A DNA stretch of 64,000 bases from NCBI RefSeq assembly GCF_000407565.1, contig NZ_ASWI01000003.1, positions 869,501-933,500 on the forward strand, given 5' to 3'. This DNA is from Enterococcus cecorum DSM 20682 = ATCC 43198 (lineage in GTDB: Bacteria; Bacillota; Bacilli; Lactobacillales; Enterococcaceae). Both the position numbers and the translations under genes were made by a program. Below the pieces are notes generated by a model that saw nothing but the letters and a program-made list of their open reading frames with translations, was not told the DNA's origin and searched no databases. Below, one piece after another: positions 26,336 to 37,040 of this stretch (the first letter of the stretch is position 1; every line of letters begins with the position of its first letter).

Positions 26336-26695
26336 ATGAATCATAGTACATTAGAATTATTAGGGTGGTTTGCTAGCCCAATATTATTATATATGGGATT
26401 GAATTTTATTGTTCATCGTTTTTCCTTAAAAAATTTAATCAAAGTGAAGTTAGCCGATATCATGGTACCAATCTTATTTATAGTAGATAATCATTTATCA
26501 AAATTGTTGTTTCATGAATCTATCTTAGCTTACTTATTTATTTCAGCCTTTATTTTAGGGATTGGAATTGCTGTGATACAGGCTTATTTCTATGATGAAA
26601 TTAATTATCATGTGTATTTTAAGATGTTTTGGCGCTTTTTATTTTTATTACTGATTGTTTTCTATCTGTTTTTATTTATTTTAGCAATTATTTAG
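26336..26695 (+). CDS. DUF3397 family membrane protein
   Basis: A 119-residue protein with four hydrophobic segments (about 7-25, 40-55, 62-83 and 93-118) and short charged loops. The DUF3397 family is found almost only just before mraZ in Lactobacillales, as here. That neighbourhood suggests a link to envelope growth, but no function is established. GAGAGGA precedes the ATG. The divergent DUF4044 gene shares the upstream region. Confidence 0.8.
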   Translation: MNHSTLELLGWFASPILLYMGLNFIVHRFSLKNLIKVKLADIMVPILFIVDNHLSKLLFHESILAYLFISAFILGIGIAVIQAYFYDEINYHVYFKMFWRFLFLLLIVFYLFLFILAII

Positions 26696-26808
26696 AAATT
26701 ATTGAGAAAATCGTTTCCAAATCCATTTAAACTTTTTAAAATCTTTTAAAAAACTCTATTATGAAAAATTTTTGTTTTTTTTATTAAGTTATATTAAATA
26801 TTAGAGAA

Positions 26809-26838
26809 ATAGTGGTAGAAAGTGGGGGAATGTGGTAG
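26809..26838 (+). promoter_or_regulatory. MraZ operator (three phased GTGG repeats)
   Basis: GTGG occurs at 26812, 26822 and 26832, exactly 10 bases apart, just upstream of mraZ. MraZ is known to bind direct repeats of this kind (TGGGN/AAAGTG types) in its own promoter. A candidate promoter (TTGTTT 26772, TAAATA 26795) lies just before the repeats. Confidence 0.7.
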
Positions 26839-26874
26839 ACTAAGGATATTAAGTGGTAAATGGAGGAAATTTCG

Positions 26875-27306
26875 ATGTTTATGGGTGAATTTCAACATTC
26901 AATAGACGCGAAAGGCCGTTTAATTATCCCTGCTAAATTTAGAGAAAAGTTAGGCGAAAATTTTGTCGTGACCAGGGGGTTAGATGGCTGCTTATTTGGC
27001 TATCCTCAAGACGAATGGGAAAAGTTAGAGGCAAAACTAAACGAAATGCCCCTAGCTAAAAAAGATGCTCGCCTTTTTGTGCGCTTCTTTTATTCGGCTG
27101 CCACTGAATGTGAACTTGATAAACAAGGCCGCATTAATATCCCACAAAGCTTACGTCAACATGCCAATTTAGAAAAGAGTTGTGTGATTGTTGGGGTAAG
27201 TAATCGTATCGAGATTTGGGATGAAACACGTTGGCAAGCATTTACGGATGCTGCTGAAGAAAACTTTGACGAGATTGCTGAGTCAATGATTGATTTTGGA
27301 TTATAA
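26875..27306 (+). CDS. mraZ: Transcriptional regulator MraZ
   Basis: A 143-residue protein of two AbrB-like SpoVT domains that forms rings and regulates the dcw operon. Both copies of the signature are visible: [20 protein letters not shown] and [22 protein letters not shown] 26875 has GGAGG 8 bases upstream; the frame extends further 5' but without a ribosome-binding site. Its own repeated operator sits upstream. First gene of mraZ-rsmH-ftsL-pbpX-mraY-murD-murG-divIB. Confidence 0.96.
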   Translation: MFMGEFQHSIDAKGRLIIPAKFREKLGENFVVTRGLDGCLFGYPQDEWEKLEAKLNEMPLAKKDARLFVRFFYSAATECELDKQGRINIPQSLRQHANLEKSCVIVGVSNRIEIWDETRWQAFTDAAEENFDEIAESMIDFGL

Positions 27307-27330
27307 AAGATTGAAATGAGGATTTAGAGA

Positions 27331-28287
27331 ATGGTTCAGTTCCAGCATTATACAGTGATGAAACACGAAACCGTAGATGCACTTGAGATTAAACCAAATG
27401 GTATATATGTAGATTGTACGCTTGGTGGAGCTGGCCATAGTGAATATATCTTATCTCAATTATCGAGTGAAGGTCATTTATACGCCTTTGACCAAGATCA
27501 AAAAGCGATTGACCATGCAAAGATTCGCCTGAAAAAATATGTAGATGACAATCAAGTGACATTTATTAAGGCGAATTTTCGTGAACTGCAAGTGCGTTTA
27601 AATGAATTAGGTGTGAATGGCGTAGATGGCATTATTTATGATTTAGGAGTTTCTTCGCCGCAACTAGATGAAGCTGCGCGTGGATTTAGCTATCACCAAG
27701 ATGCACCTTTAGATATGCGCATGAATCAAGAAGCTGATTTTAGTGCTTATCATGTTGTGAATGAATATAGCTATCAAGAATTAGTAAAGATTTTCTTTCG
27801 TTATGGGGAAGAAAAATTTTCAAAGCAGGTTGCTCGTGAAATAGAGAGAGTGCGTGAAAAACACCCAATTGAAACAACGGGTGAACTAGTGGATATTATT
27901 AAAAGCGCAATTCCTGCTCCGGCTAGACGTAATGGCGGACATCCGGCCAAACGGATTTTTCAAGCAATTCGTATTGCGGTCAATGATGAGCTAGGAGCAG
28001 TGGAAGAATCTTTAGAGCAAGCAATCGCATTATTAAACCTTAATGGCAGAGTAAGTGTGATTACTTTCCATTCATTAGAAGATCGTATCGTAAAGACGAT
28101 GTTTAAGGAATATAGTCAAGTGCGTGATTTACCACCTGGCTTACCTGTGATTCCAGATGAATACAAACCTATCTTAAAGTTAGTGAATAAAAAACCAATT
28201 ACTGCCTCAAAGGAAGAATTGGCAGAAAATAATCGTTCGCGCAGTGCAAAATTGAGAGTGGCGGAAAAAATAATGATGAAGGAGTAG
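27331..28287 (+). CDS. rsmH: 16S rRNA m4C1402 methyltransferase RsmH
   Basis: SAM-dependent N4-methylation of C1402 in the ribosomal P site. The 318-residue protein has [15 protein letters not shown] (SAM loop), [22 protein letters not shown] and the end [14 protein letters not shown]. The gene was formerly mraW, a fixed second member of the division cluster. GAGGA lies upstream and ftsL follows after 4 bases. Confidence 0.96.
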   Translation: MVQFQHYTVMKHETVDALEIKPNGIYVDCTLGGAGHSEYILSQLSSEGHLYAFDQDQKAIDHAKIRLKKYVDDNQVTFIKANFRELQVRLNELGVNGVDGIIYDLGVSSPQLDEAARGFSYHQDAPLDMRMNQEADFSAYHVVNEYSYQELVKIFFRYGEEKFSKQVAREIERVREKHPIETTGELVDIIKSAIPAPARRNGGHPAKRIFQAIRIAVNDELGAVEESLEQAIALLNLNGRVSVITFHSLEDRIVKTMFKEYSQVRDLPPGLPVIPDEYKPILKLVNKKPITASKEELAENNRSRSAKLRVAEKIMMKE

Positions 28288-28291
28288 GGCA

Positions 28292-28705
28292 ATGGCTGAA
28301 TTGAAATATCAAGATTATTCATTTGATATCGATACATCAATGAATCAACCAAAAGAACAAATGAATAGCTTTGTGATCGAAGAAGTCAAACGGCCAGCTA
28401 TTAACAATGCAGGGGTTTCAGCTGCTAACAAGTTGAAACGGATTAGCTTAGTTGAAAAAGTGATTGCTGTTTCTATCCTACTCTTTGTCGTTGTTGTGGC
28501 GCTAGGGATGATTTATATTCGCACTTCAATTAATCAGATGGAACACGACATCTCAATTGTTGAGAAAGAAATTACAGTGAATGAAAAAGAAATTACTCGC
28601 TTACAGCAAGAAAAAAATGAACTATCAAAAGCTGATAGAATTAAACAAATTGCTGAAAAATTAGGGTTATCAATTAATGATGATAATTTAAGGAAAGTGA
28701 AGTAA
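28292..28705 (+). CDS. ftsL: Cell division protein FtsL
   Basis: A 137-residue bitopic membrane protein of the divisome. It has a cytoplasmic N-terminus of about 52 residues, one helix (VIAVSILLFVVVVALGMIYI), then an extracellular coiled coil (SIVEKEITVNEKEITRLQQEKNEL in heptads). It pairs with DivIC and DivIB. Identity rests on this layout and on position between rsmH and the division transpeptidase. The stop codon directly abuts the next ATG. Confidence 0.88.
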   Translation: MAELKYQDYSFDIDTSMNQPKEQMNSFVIEEVKRPAINNAGVSAANKLKRISLVEKVIAVSILLFVVVVALGMIYIRTSINQMEHDISIVEKEITVNEKEITRLQQEKNELSKADRIKQIAEKLGLSINDDNLRKVK

Positions 28706-30925
28706 ATGACTTATAAACAAAAATTTGATAAGTTTCTTAAAAAAAAGAATCTAACTACTACGAACAACCGCAAAAAAGTCGGAATCTTATTCTTTCTTAC
28801 CACTATTGCGTTGTTCTTTTTATTTGTTTTACGTTTGGGCTACATTGTACTAATCGGTAATGTGGGCGATGTATCTTTAAAGCAGCGTACGACCGAATTA
28901 TATAAAGGTTCAGAAGTGATTGCGGCCAAACGAGGGACCATTTATGATCGAAATGGCATTGCGATTGCTGAGGATGCCACCTCTTATTCTGCTTATGTGA
29001 TCCTTTCTGATAGCTATGTACAAGGAAAGACCAAATTATATGCTGAGCAAAAAGATTTTAGTCAGATTGCAGAAGTGCTACATGATAAGGTCGGAACTAG
29101 TAAAAGTAAAGTAGAAAAGATTTTAAATACAGCATATGACAAAAAAGTACGTCCTTATCAAGTAGAAATTTCGGCTGCTAAAGATATTACTTTGCAACAA
29201 AAAGAAGCGATTGAAAAAGAATTAAAATCTCGTAAAAGCAAAGGGTTATATTTCAATAGTCATCCTTCGCGAATCTATCCAAATGGCCAATTTTCTTCTC
29301 ATTTAATTGGTTATGCTGATATTGCTGTGAAGAATAATGAAGAACGCTTAGTCGGAAAACTTGGCATTGAAGAAGCGTATAATGATGTCTTAAAAGGTAC
29401 AGATGGCAAGATTACCTATCAAAAAGATAATTATCAAAACCCATTGCCTGGTACGGTTGCTGAGAAAAAGGCTGCAGTTGATGGAAAAGATATCTATACC
29501 ACTTTAGATAGTCGTCTCCAAACTTATTTAGATTCTTTATTGACTGAGGCTTACAAGAAAAGTAAGCCAGAAAACATGACTGGTGTCTTAATGAATGCGA
29601 AAACAGGGGAGATTTTAGCCGCTGCCCAACAACCTTCTTTCAATCCTGAAGATAAATCGACATTAGGTGGCAAAGATTTTACTTGGTTGAATTTATTATT
29701 ACAAGAAACATATGAACCCGGGTCAACAATGAAAATCCTAATGACCTCCGCAGCAATTGATCAAGGGATATTTAATGAGTATGAAAGTTATCCATCTGGT
29801 CAAATCAAGATTGCTGATACGGTGATTGATGACTGGGATCATGGGGCTTTAGGTACTTTAACCATGCGTCAGGCGCTTTCTTGGTCTAGTAACAAAGGGA
29901 TGGTTATGTTAGAGCAACGTATGCAAGACCGTTGGCAAAGATATTTAAAACAATTCGGCTTTGGTCAAAGTACAAATGCTGGTATACTGGGTGAAAGTCC
30001 GGGAATGTTGCCAGAGGACAATGTGGTTTCGCATGCGATGACATCCTTTGGTCAAGGGATTGCTGTGACGAACTTCCAAATGTTGCAAGCATTTACGGCG
30101 GTTTCGAATAACGGGACTATGGTTAAACCACACTTTATTAAAGAAATTGTCGATCATACAACCAATAAAAAGGCGATTACGCAAACAGAAGTCGTCGGTA
30201 AGCCAATTAGTGAAAATGCTGCTCGTAAAGTCCGCGAATATATGCGAGATGTTGTTGAAAATAAAGATTATGGTAGTGCTTATGGTAAATATAGCGTGCC
30301 AGGTTATAATATTTCGGCTAAAACGGGTACTGCACAGGTCGCTTCAGATTCTGGTGGCTATCTACAAGGTGAAAATTCTTACCTATATTCTATTGTCTTG
30401 ATGGTTCCTTCTGAAGAGCCGGAATATGTTTTATATCTAACGGTGAAATTGCCAAAAGAAAACGATGGAACGATTTTACCAAGTGTCGCAAATCCATTGT
30501 TAAAACGTGCGATGGACCTTCAAGATGAAACGGTAGCTGCACCTGAAACTACTGAAAAGAGTACCGAAAAAGTCACCGTGGATAAATTCACAGGCATGAG
30601 TAGTGTTGATGCTGCTAACCTAGCTGAAAAACGTGGCCTAGATGTCGTGGTCATTGGTAATGGCGAAAAAGTGACGGCGCAATCCTTGAAAGCCGGTATC
30701 AAAGTCTTACCAAATGAAAAAATCATTCTTTTAGCGAAGGGTGAAAATGCTTATATGCCAGATGTGTCTGGTTGGTCGAAAGCGGACTTAGTGAAGCTTG
30801 GTAGTATTTTAGATATCAAAGTGAAATTTAATGGTAGTGGTTATTGTGTGAACCAAAGTATTCAACCTTATGAAACTTTAACGGATAAAAAATCAATTAC
30901 CTTTACCTTAAAAGAAAATGATTAA
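28706..30925 (+). CDS. pbpX: PBP2x-type division transpeptidase (class B PBP)
   Basis: A 739-residue septal peptidoglycan cross-linking enzyme. It has a short cytoplasmic tail, one membrane anchor (about 27-52), a dimerisation domain (RGTIYDRNGIAIAE), then the transpeptidase domain with the nucleophile in PGSTMKIL (about 340), SSN (about 394) and AKTGTAQ (about 539). Two PASTA domains (about 625-680 and 682-737), which bind muropeptide or beta-lactam-like ligands, close the protein, as in S. pneumoniae PBP2x. Its place after ftsL confirms the division role. Confidence 0.95.
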   Translation: MTYKQKFDKFLKKKNLTTTNNRKKVGILFFLTTIALFFLFVLRLGYIVLIGNVGDVSLKQRTTELYKGSEVIAAKRGTIYDRNGIAIAEDATSYSAYVILSDSYVQGKTKLYAEQKDFSQIAEVLHDKVGTSKSKVEKILNTAYDKKVRPYQVEISAAKDITLQQKEAIEKELKSRKSKGLYFNSHPSRIYPNGQFSSHLIGYADIAVKNNEERLVGKLGIEEAYNDVLKGTDGKITYQKDNYQNPLPGTVAEKKAAVDGKDIYTTLDSRLQTYLDSLLTEAYKKSKPENMTGVLMNAKTGEILAAAQQPSFNPEDKSTLGGKDFTWLNLLLQETYEPGSTMKILMTSAAIDQGIFNEYESYPSGQIKIADTVIDDWDHGALGTLTMRQALSWSSNKGMVMLEQRMQDRWQRYLKQFGFGQSTNAGILGESPGMLPEDNVVSHAMTSFGQGIAVTNFQMLQAFTAVSNNGTMVKPHFIKEIVDHTTNKKAITQTEVVGKPISENAARKVREYMRDVVENKDYGSAYGKYSVPGYNISAKTGTAQVASDSGGYLQGENSYLYSIVLMVPSEEPEYVLYLTVKLPKENDGTILPSVANPLLKRAMDLQDETVAAPETTEKSTEKVTVDKFTGMSSVDAANLAEKRGLDVVVIGNGEKVTAQSLKAGIKVLPNEKIILLAKGENAYMPDVSGWSKADLVKLGSILDIKVKFNGSGYCVNQSIQPYETLTDKKSITFTLKEND

Positions 30926-30941
30926 TAAGTAGGAGTTAATG

Positions 30942-31904
30942 ATGGAACTAACAAAATTTTTCTTACCTTTTGCAAGTGGCTTTGGCTTGACCTTTGCCTT
31001 TATGCCGCTGTTTATCCATTACTTTCAAATGAAAAAATATGGTCAAGAGATTCGTGATGAAGGACCTAAATGGCATAATGTAAAAGCAGGGACCCCGACG
31101 ATGGGAGGTTTAGTATTTAGCTTAGCAGCGATTGTAACCAGCATTTGGGCAGCTGTTTGGCTAAAACTATTAACCCCTACGCTATTTATTTTACTATTTG
31201 TCTTTCTTCTTTATGGCACACTGGGCTTTTTAGATGATTTTATTAAGATTTTTATGAAACGAAATCTTGGTTTGAAATCTTTACAAAAGCTAATCGGCCA
31301 AATCATTGGTGGGGTAGTCTTTTATCTAGTCTTTTTAGCTGATAAACAACCAAACACGCTAAACTTCTTTACAATTGAAATCCCATTATCTTATCTATAT
31401 GGTTTGTTTATCGTTTTTTGGTTAGTTGGTTTTTCAAATGCAGTCAATTTAACAGATGGGATTGACGGTTTAGTCTCTGGATTAGGCACAATTTCTTTCT
31501 TAACGTATGCGATAATCGCTTGGCATCAAAAACAATATGATATCTTACTTGTATGTATTAGTGTGGTGGGTGGCTTAGTTGGCTTCTTCCCATATAATCA
31601 TAAACCTGCTAAAATTTTCATGGGGGATGTTGGTTCACTAGCTTTAGGGGGGCTTTTGGCTTCGATTTCGATTTTATTACATCAAGAATGGACCTTATTA
31701 TTAGTTGGCTTAATCTATGTGATCGAAACAGCTAGTGTGATGTTGCAAGTGACTTCCTTTAAATTAACAGGAAAACGTATCTTTAAGATGTCACCGATTC
31801 ACCACCATTTTGAGATGAGTGGCTGGTCAGAGTGGAAGATCGATATCGTATTCTGGTTGATTGCTGTGATTTGTTCAGTGGTCACTTTGATGATTGTATT
31901 GTAA
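30942..31904 (+). CDS. mraY: Phospho-MurNAc-pentapeptide transferase MraY
   Basis: Makes lipid I by moving phospho-MurNAc-pentapeptide onto undecaprenyl-P. The 320-residue polytopic enzyme (about 10 helices) has TPTMGGLVF, the catalytic LGFLDDFIK, NAVNLTDGIDGLVSG, FMGDVGSLALGG and SPIHHHFE. ATG 30942 is favoured over 30939 because AGGAG (30931-30935) is then 6 bases away. It lies between the division PBP and murD. Confidence 0.96.
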   Translation: MELTKFFLPFASGFGLTFAFMPLFIHYFQMKKYGQEIRDEGPKWHNVKAGTPTMGGLVFSLAAIVTSIWAAVWLKLLTPTLFILLFVFLLYGTLGFLDDFIKIFMKRNLGLKSLQKLIGQIIGGVVFYLVFLADKQPNTLNFFTIEIPLSYLYGLFIVFWLVGFSNAVNLTDGIDGLVSGLGTISFLTYAIIAWHQKQYDILLVCISVVGGLVGFFPYNHKPAKIFMGDVGSLALGGLLASISILLHQEWTLLLVGLIYVIETASVMLQVTSFKLTGKRIFKMSPIHHHFEMSGWSEWKIDIVFWLIAVICSVVTLMIVL

Positions 31905-31921
31905 AAAGCGAGGAATGAAAG

Positions 31922-33277
31922 ATGAAGAAAGTGACAAAATTTCAAAATGAAAAAGTATTAGTTTTAGGATTAGCAAAGAGCGGAGTAAGTGCGGCCAAAT
32001 TGTTACACGATTTGGGTGCACTTGTTACCGTTAATGATGGTAAACCTTTTAATGAAAATCCTCAAGCACAGGAATTGTTAGAAGCCGGCATTACCGTTAT
32101 TACCGGTAGCCATCCGATTGAATTAGTGGATGAAGGATTTAGTTTAATGGTCAAAAATCCTGGTATTCCTTATACCCATCCAATGGTTGCGCGTGCTTTA
32201 GAACTTCATATTTCGGTGATTACTGAAGTGGAATTGGCTTATTTGATTAGTGAAGCACTTATTATCGGTATTACTGGAACTAATGGTAAAACCACAACGA
32301 CTACGATGATTGCGACGATTTTAAATGAAAATCGTACAAAAGGGCAAGCACGTTTGTCAGGAAATATCGGTTATCCAGCTAGTTCTGTGGCCCAAGAAGC
32401 AACAAATGATGATGAGCTAGTGATGGAATTATCTAGTTTCCAATTGAAAGGGACACGAAGCTTTCACCCACATATCGCGGTGATTACGAATTTATATGAA
32501 GCGCATATTGATTATCACCAAACGCGAGCTGATTATGTAGCCTCAAAATGGAAAATCCAAGCGAATATGACTGCGGATGATTATCTTGTACTTAACTGGC
32601 AACAAGAAGAAGTTCGTGAATTAGCTAAAACGACCCAAGCACAAGTAGTGGCATTTTCAACAACTGAGAAAGTCGATGGCGCCTATTTGCTAGATGGCAA
32701 TTTGTACTATAAAGATGAGTTGATCATGCCAGCGGATCAATTAGGGGTTCCAGGCAGTCATAATATTGAAAATGCCTTAGCTGCAATTGCGGTGGCTAAA
32801 TTAATGCATGTCGAAAATAGTGCGATTCAATCCGCGCTTAGTCAATTTCATGGTGTGAAACATCGGACGCAGTTTATTAAAGAAATTGCTGGGGTGCGCT
32901 ATTACAATGATTCTAAAGCAACTAATATTTTAGCTACACAAAAGGCTTTAGCTGGTTTTGATTTGAGCAAGGTTGTATTATTAGCTGGTGGATTAGACCG
33001 TGGCAATTCTTTTGATGCCTTAATTCCTAGTTTGAAGGGTTTAAAAGCAATTATTTTATTCGGTGAAACCAAGGATAAATTAGCTGATGCGGCGAAACAA
33101 GCAGGAATTACCTCTATTACAATGACCGAAAATGTCGAAACAGCAGTCCCTATTGCAGCTAAATTAGCGCAAGCAGGCGATATCGTCTTATTATCACCAG
33201 CCAATGCTAGCTGGGATCAATATCCAAACTTTGAAGTCCGTGGTGATAAATTTATCGCGGCAATCGAAAAATTATAA
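31922..33277 (+). CDS. murD: UDP-MurNAc-L-alanine:D-glutamate ligase
   Basis: ATP-dependent addition of D-Glu to UDP-MurNAc-L-Ala in the cytoplasm. The 451-residue protein has the standard three domains, with the UMP-binding N-terminus ([17 protein letters not shown]), ATP loop [14 protein letters not shown], and [10 protein letters not shown] and [16 protein letters not shown] in the ligase domains. GAGGAATG precedes the ATG. murG follows after 17 bases. Confidence 0.97.
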   Translation: MKKVTKFQNEKVLVLGLAKSGVSAAKLLHDLGALVTVNDGKPFNENPQAQELLEAGITVITGSHPIELVDEGFSLMVKNPGIPYTHPMVARALELHISVITEVELAYLISEALIIGITGTNGKTTTTTMIATILNENRTKGQARLSGNIGYPASSVAQEATNDDELVMELSSFQLKGTRSFHPHIAVITNLYEAHIDYHQTRADYVASKWKIQANMTADDYLVLNWQQEEVRELAKTTQAQVVAFSTTEKVDGAYLLDGNLYYKDELIMPADQLGVPGSHNIENALAAIAVAKLMHVENSAIQSALSQFHGVKHRTQFIKEIAGVRYYNDSKATNILATQKALAGFDLSKVVLLAGGLDRGNSFDALIPSLKGLKAIILFGETKDKLADAAKQAGITSITMTENVETAVPIAAKLAQAGDIVLLSPANASWDQYPNFEVRGDKFIAAIEKL

Positions 33278-33294
33278 GAAATGAGCGGAAATTC

Positions 33295-34392
33295 ATGAAA
33301 ATATTATTAACCGGTGGGGGAACTGGTGGCCATATTTATCCGGCTTTGGCTTTTATTAAGTATGTTAAATCAGTGGATCCAACAAGCGAATTTATGTATA
33401 TCGGAGCAAAACGTGGATTAGAAAATAAAATCTTGCCACAAACGGATATTCCTTTTCAAACCTTAGAAATTCAAGGCTTTAAACGCAGCTTGTCAGTAGA
33501 TAATCTCAAAACATTGCAACTCTTTTTTAGAAGTATGCGTCAAGCGAAGAAAATATTGCGAGATTATCAACCAGACGTCGTGATTGGTACTGGTGGCTAT
33601 GTTTCTGGTGCAGTGGTATTCCAGGCTAGCCGCATGCATATTCCGACAATTATTCATGAGCAAAACAGCGTACCTGGGATTACGAATAAATTTTTAGCGC
33701 GCTATGTGGATAAAATTGGGATTGCTTTTAGCGATGCGGGACAGTATTTTCCACTAGCCAAAACAGAACTAGTCGGTAATCCACGCGCGCAAGAAATGCA
33801 AGGAATCGTTCGCAGTGATGTTTTGTCGCAATATGATTTAAAACCAGGTGTTAAGACGGTTTTAATTTTTGGTGGGAGTCAAGGTGCCTTAAAAATTAAT
33901 CAAGCCGTTGTCAATGCCTTACCTATCTTAGCGAAAAAAAATTATCAAGTGTTATATGCTTCAGGTGAAAGATATTACCATCAAATTGAAGAAGAAATCG
34001 GGATGTCCAAGGATGCATTTGTGAATATCTCCATTCAACCTTATATTCACAATATGGCAGAAGTGATGGCCAACTGTGATTTACTCATTGGGCGGGCCGG
34101 AGCGACTTCCATTGCTGAGCTAACTGCGCTTGGTTTACCATCAATTTTAATTCCAAGTCCATATGTAACCAATGATCACCAAACGAAAAATGCCAAAAGT
34201 TTAGAAAAGATTGGTGCAAGTAAGGTGATTGCAGATGCGGACTTAACTGGTGAACGTCTGGTGCGAGCGATTGACTCAATTATGAATGATGATACGCTTT
34301 TACAAAGTATGTCTAAAGCGTCTAAGAGTCAAGGAATTGTGGATGCCTCACAAAGGTTGTATAAGCTAGTTTTAGAAGTAACTGAAAAGTAG
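33295..34392 (+). CDS. murG: UDP-GlcNAc:lipid I transferase MurG
   Basis: A peripheral membrane GT-B glycosyltransferase that completes lipid II. The 365-residue protein has [16 protein letters not shown] at the N-terminus, [26 protein letters not shown] and the C-terminal [24 protein letters not shown], which binds UDP-GlcNAc. The ribosome-binding site (GAGCGGA) is weak, so production may depend on coupling from murD. Its stop overlaps the AGGTGAT that serves divIB. Confidence 0.97.
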   Translation: MKILLTGGGTGGHIYPALAFIKYVKSVDPTSEFMYIGAKRGLENKILPQTDIPFQTLEIQGFKRSLSVDNLKTLQLFFRSMRQAKKILRDYQPDVVIGTGGYVSGAVVFQASRMHIPTIIHEQNSVPGITNKFLARYVDKIGIAFSDAGQYFPLAKTELVGNPRAQEMQGIVRSDVLSQYDLKPGVKTVLIFGGSQGALKINQAVVNALPILAKKNYQVLYASGERYYHQIEEEIGMSKDAFVNISIQPYIHNMAEVMANCDLLIGRAGATSIAELTALGLPSILIPSPYVTNDHQTKNAKSLEKIGASKVIADADLTGERLVRAIDSIMNDDTLLQSMSKASKSQGIVDASQRLYKLVLEVTEK

Positions 34393-34395
34393 GTG

Positions 34396-35508
34396 ATGAC
34401 TATTAGTACGAAAGAGGAAAAGCAATCAAAGCTAGACAAAAAAGAAAATAGTCAAAAAAAGCCTACACCTTGGCAAGAAGCCCATCAAAAATATTTAGAA
34501 GAAAAGCGATTGATGGATAAAATCTTGAAAAAAAATCAAGAGCAAGAAGAATCAGAATCTCTGGCAGAACCTAGTGAAGAAGTTGAGCAGCAAGAAAATC
34601 AAGAGCAAGAAAAAAATGAACGTCCCATGATTGAAATTCTCTCTTCAGAAAAGCCAACTGAGTCGATTCGTGAAAGTGAAAATACCAGTTTTTCTGATAA
34701 GTTGCCTAAGATGAAGGATTATCGTCAACGCAAACTATATCGTCGTTTAGCGTTGATTATTTCACTGTTTTTGATACCATTAGTAGGATGTATCTATTAC
34801 ATTTCGCCTTTGGGTCAGTTATCAAAGGTAAATGTTGTACATAATCAGCAAGTTGCAAGCAATCAAATTGTGAAAACAGCGAATTTTAAAATCAATGAAC
34901 TATTATGGGAACAATATTTTGCACGTCAAAACGCGATTCAAAAAATCAAAAAAATTTCTCCTTGGATTAAAGCGGTCAATGTAAAGGTTGTTCATTTCAA
35001 TCAATTTCAAATCAATGTGACAGAATATCACAGAGTGGCTTATTTACTCACAGGTGATAAGTATTATGATATTTTAGAAAATGGTCAAGTATTGAAAAAT
35101 CCGATTACCCAAGATCAATTACAAAGTGGTTTACCAATATTGGAAGGATTTACTTCTAAAAAGTTAATTTTAAAAACGCTGAAAGCTTATCACAAACTGC
35201 CGGAAGAATTTAAACAAAGCATTTCACAAATTAAGTCCACACCGCGCGCAGAAAATGATCAATTATTAACGTTAAATATGAACGATCAAAATCAAGTGTT
35301 AATCAATATTGATCAATTGACAAAAAAATTACCATACTATGCCAAAGTTGCTAGCAATATGCAAGAGCCAGGGATTGTGGATATGGAAGTAGGTTTATTC
35401 ACTTATCCTTATCCAAAAGAAGAGAAAAAAACAGGGGATAGTTCAGAACAAACGGCAGACAGTGACGCTGAAAATAGTGAAAGCGTTCAAGAAAATCCAC
35501 AAGCATAA
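34396..35508 (+). CDS. divIB: Cell division protein DivIB/FtsQ
   Basis: A bitopic divisome protein of about 370 residues. It has a long charged, Glu/Gln/Lys-rich cytoplasmic region (about 1-112), one helix (RRLALIISLFLIPLVGCIYYI), a POTRA domain (LSKVNVVHNQQVASNQIV), the beta domain, and an acidic Ser/Glu-rich tail. It partners FtsL and DivIC. The start is uncertain. ATG 34396 (or GTG 34393) lies within the AGGTGAT ribosome-binding site itself (34391-34397), so the ribosome may reinitiate after the murG stop, or may use a later near-cognate codon such as ATT at 34402. Confidence 0.9.
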   Translation: MTISTKEEKQSKLDKKENSQKKPTPWQEAHQKYLEEKRLMDKILKKNQEQEESESLAEPSEEVEQQENQEQEKNERPMIEILSSEKPTESIRESENTSFSDKLPKMKDYRQRKLYRRLALIISLFLIPLVGCIYYISPLGQLSKVNVVHNQQVASNQIVKTANFKINELLWEQYFARQNAIQKIKKISPWIKAVNVKVVHFNQFQINVTEYHRVAYLLTGDKYYDILENGQVLKNPITQDQLQSGLPILEGFTSKKLILKTLKAYHKLPEEFKQSISQIKSTPRAENDQLLTLNMNDQNQVLINIDQLTKKLPYYAKVASNMQEPGIVDMEVGLFTYPYPKEEKKTGDSSEQTADSDAENSESVQENPQA

Positions 35509-35524
35509 GATTCTTTAAAGAAAT

Positions 35525-35553
35525 TTGCAAAATTTAGGATTTTTTTATATAAT
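35525..35553 (+). promoter_or_regulatory. Promoter of ftsA-ftsZ
   Basis: TTGCAA (35525-35530), 17 bases, and perfect TATAAT (35548-35553). It starts a separate transcript for ftsAZ and the downstream ylm genes, with a leader of about 120 bases. Confidence 0.75.
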
Positions 35554-35679
35554 TTATCGCTACCTACTTTTTAAAATTGGGTAAAAATGTTAGAATTGTA
35601 AACAGTGAAAACTAAAAAAAGTTAAGTTTGAACAAATTTTGTTCTATTGATAGTTAAAAATTAGGAGGGAGCCCCATCC

Positions 35680-37020
35680 ATGGCAAAAACGGGAATTTAT
35701 GTTGGGCTTGATATTGGTACGACATCGGTGAAAGTCGTTGTCGCTGAATATGTTGATAGCCAAATGAATATTATCGGTGTCGGCAATGCGAAGTCTGAAG
35801 GAATTAATCGCGGAATCATTGTTGATATTGAAAAAACTGTCCAAGCAATTAAACGCGCAGTTGGACAAGCAGAAGAAAAAGCAGGTATTCAAATTCGTAC
35901 GGTGAATGTTGGTATTCCAGCAAATCTTTTAGAAGTCGAAAACTGTCAAGGGATGATTGCAGTAAATAATGAATCTAAAGAAATCACAAACGAAGATGTT
36001 CGTAATGTAGCATCTGCCGCATTAGTTCGTTCAGTGCCACCTGAAAGACAAATTATTGCAGTATTACCACAAGAATTTACGGTTGATGGTTTTGAAGGTA
36101 TTAAAGATCCACGTGGCATGATTGGTGTTCGCCTTGAAATGTACGGTGTGATGTTTACTGGTCCTAAGACGATTATTCATAATATTCGTAAATGTGTCGA
36201 AAAAGCAGGGTTAACAATTGGTCAAACCATTATTACGCCACTTGCTTTAACTGAATCTATTTTATCTGATGGTGAAAAAGATTTCGGTACGATTGTCATT
36301 GATATCGGTGGTGGTCAAACAACAACAGCTGTCATGCATGATAAACAATTGAAGTTTACTAACGTGAATCAAGAAGGTGGCGAATATGTCACTCGTGATA
36401 TTTCAACTGTTTTAAATACTTCATTTAATAATGCTGAAGCCTTGAAAATTAATTATGGTGATGCTTATCCTGCACGTACGTCTGCAAGTGAAGAATTCCC
36501 AGTTGATGTCATTGGTAAGGCAGAACCAGTAAAAATTGATGAACGTTATTTATCAGAAATCATCGAAGCACGTATGGAACAAATCTTTACAAAAGCCAAA
36601 GATGTGTTAGATGAAATCGATGCGCTTGATTTACCAGGTGGTGTCGTCTTAACTGGTGGGGCAGCTAGTCTCCCAGGTTTAGTTGATTTAGCACAAGAAA
36701 TCTTAGGTACACCAGTGAAATTACATGTTCCAAATCACATGGGCTTAAGAAATCCAGTATTTACAAATGTCATTAGCTTAGTGGACTATGCGGCAAGTAT
36801 GAGCGAAATTACCCAAGTGGTTGTTTCAGCTATTACTGGAGAAAGAGTCGTTCCTACCACTTCATCTACACCGGCTGTTCAAACACCAGTGGTCCCAGAT
36901 GAAGAACCAGAATATGAACAACCAACTTATGAAACAAATGCGAACTACTATGATGAAGAAGAACATCAAGAAAAAGTCACAGATAAGATTAAGAATTTCT
37001 TTTCTAACTTTTTTGAATAG
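35680..37020 (+). CDS. ftsA: Cell division protein FtsA
   Basis: An actin-like ATPase that ties FtsZ to the membrane. The 446-residue protein has [18 protein letters not shown] (phosphate 1), the SHS2 insertion domain (about 85-165), [13 protein letters not shown] (phosphate 2) and [14 protein letters not shown] (adenosine motif). The acidic linker ([21 protein letters not shown]) leads to the C-terminal amphipathic helix [12 protein letters not shown], the membrane anchor. AGGAGGGAG precedes the ATG. Confidence 0.97.
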   Translation: MAKTGIYVGLDIGTTSVKVVVAEYVDSQMNIIGVGNAKSEGINRGIIVDIEKTVQAIKRAVGQAEEKAGIQIRTVNVGIPANLLEVENCQGMIAVNNESKEITNEDVRNVASAALVRSVPPERQIIAVLPQEFTVDGFEGIKDPRGMIGVRLEMYGVMFTGPKTIIHNIRKCVEKAGLTIGQTIITPLALTESILSDGEKDFGTIVIDIGGGQTTTAVMHDKQLKFTNVNQEGGEYVTRDISTVLNTSFNNAEALKINYGDAYPARTSASEEFPVDVIGKAEPVKIDERYLSEIIEARMEQIFTKAKDVLDEIDALDLPGGVVLTGGAASLPGLVDLAQEILGTPVKLHVPNHMGLRNPVFTNVISLVDYAASMSEITQVVVSAITGERVVPTTSSTPAVQTPVVPDEEPEYEQPTYETNANYYDEEEHQEKVTDKIKNFFSNFFE

Positions 37021-37040
37021 TTGATAGGAGGAAATCGATA

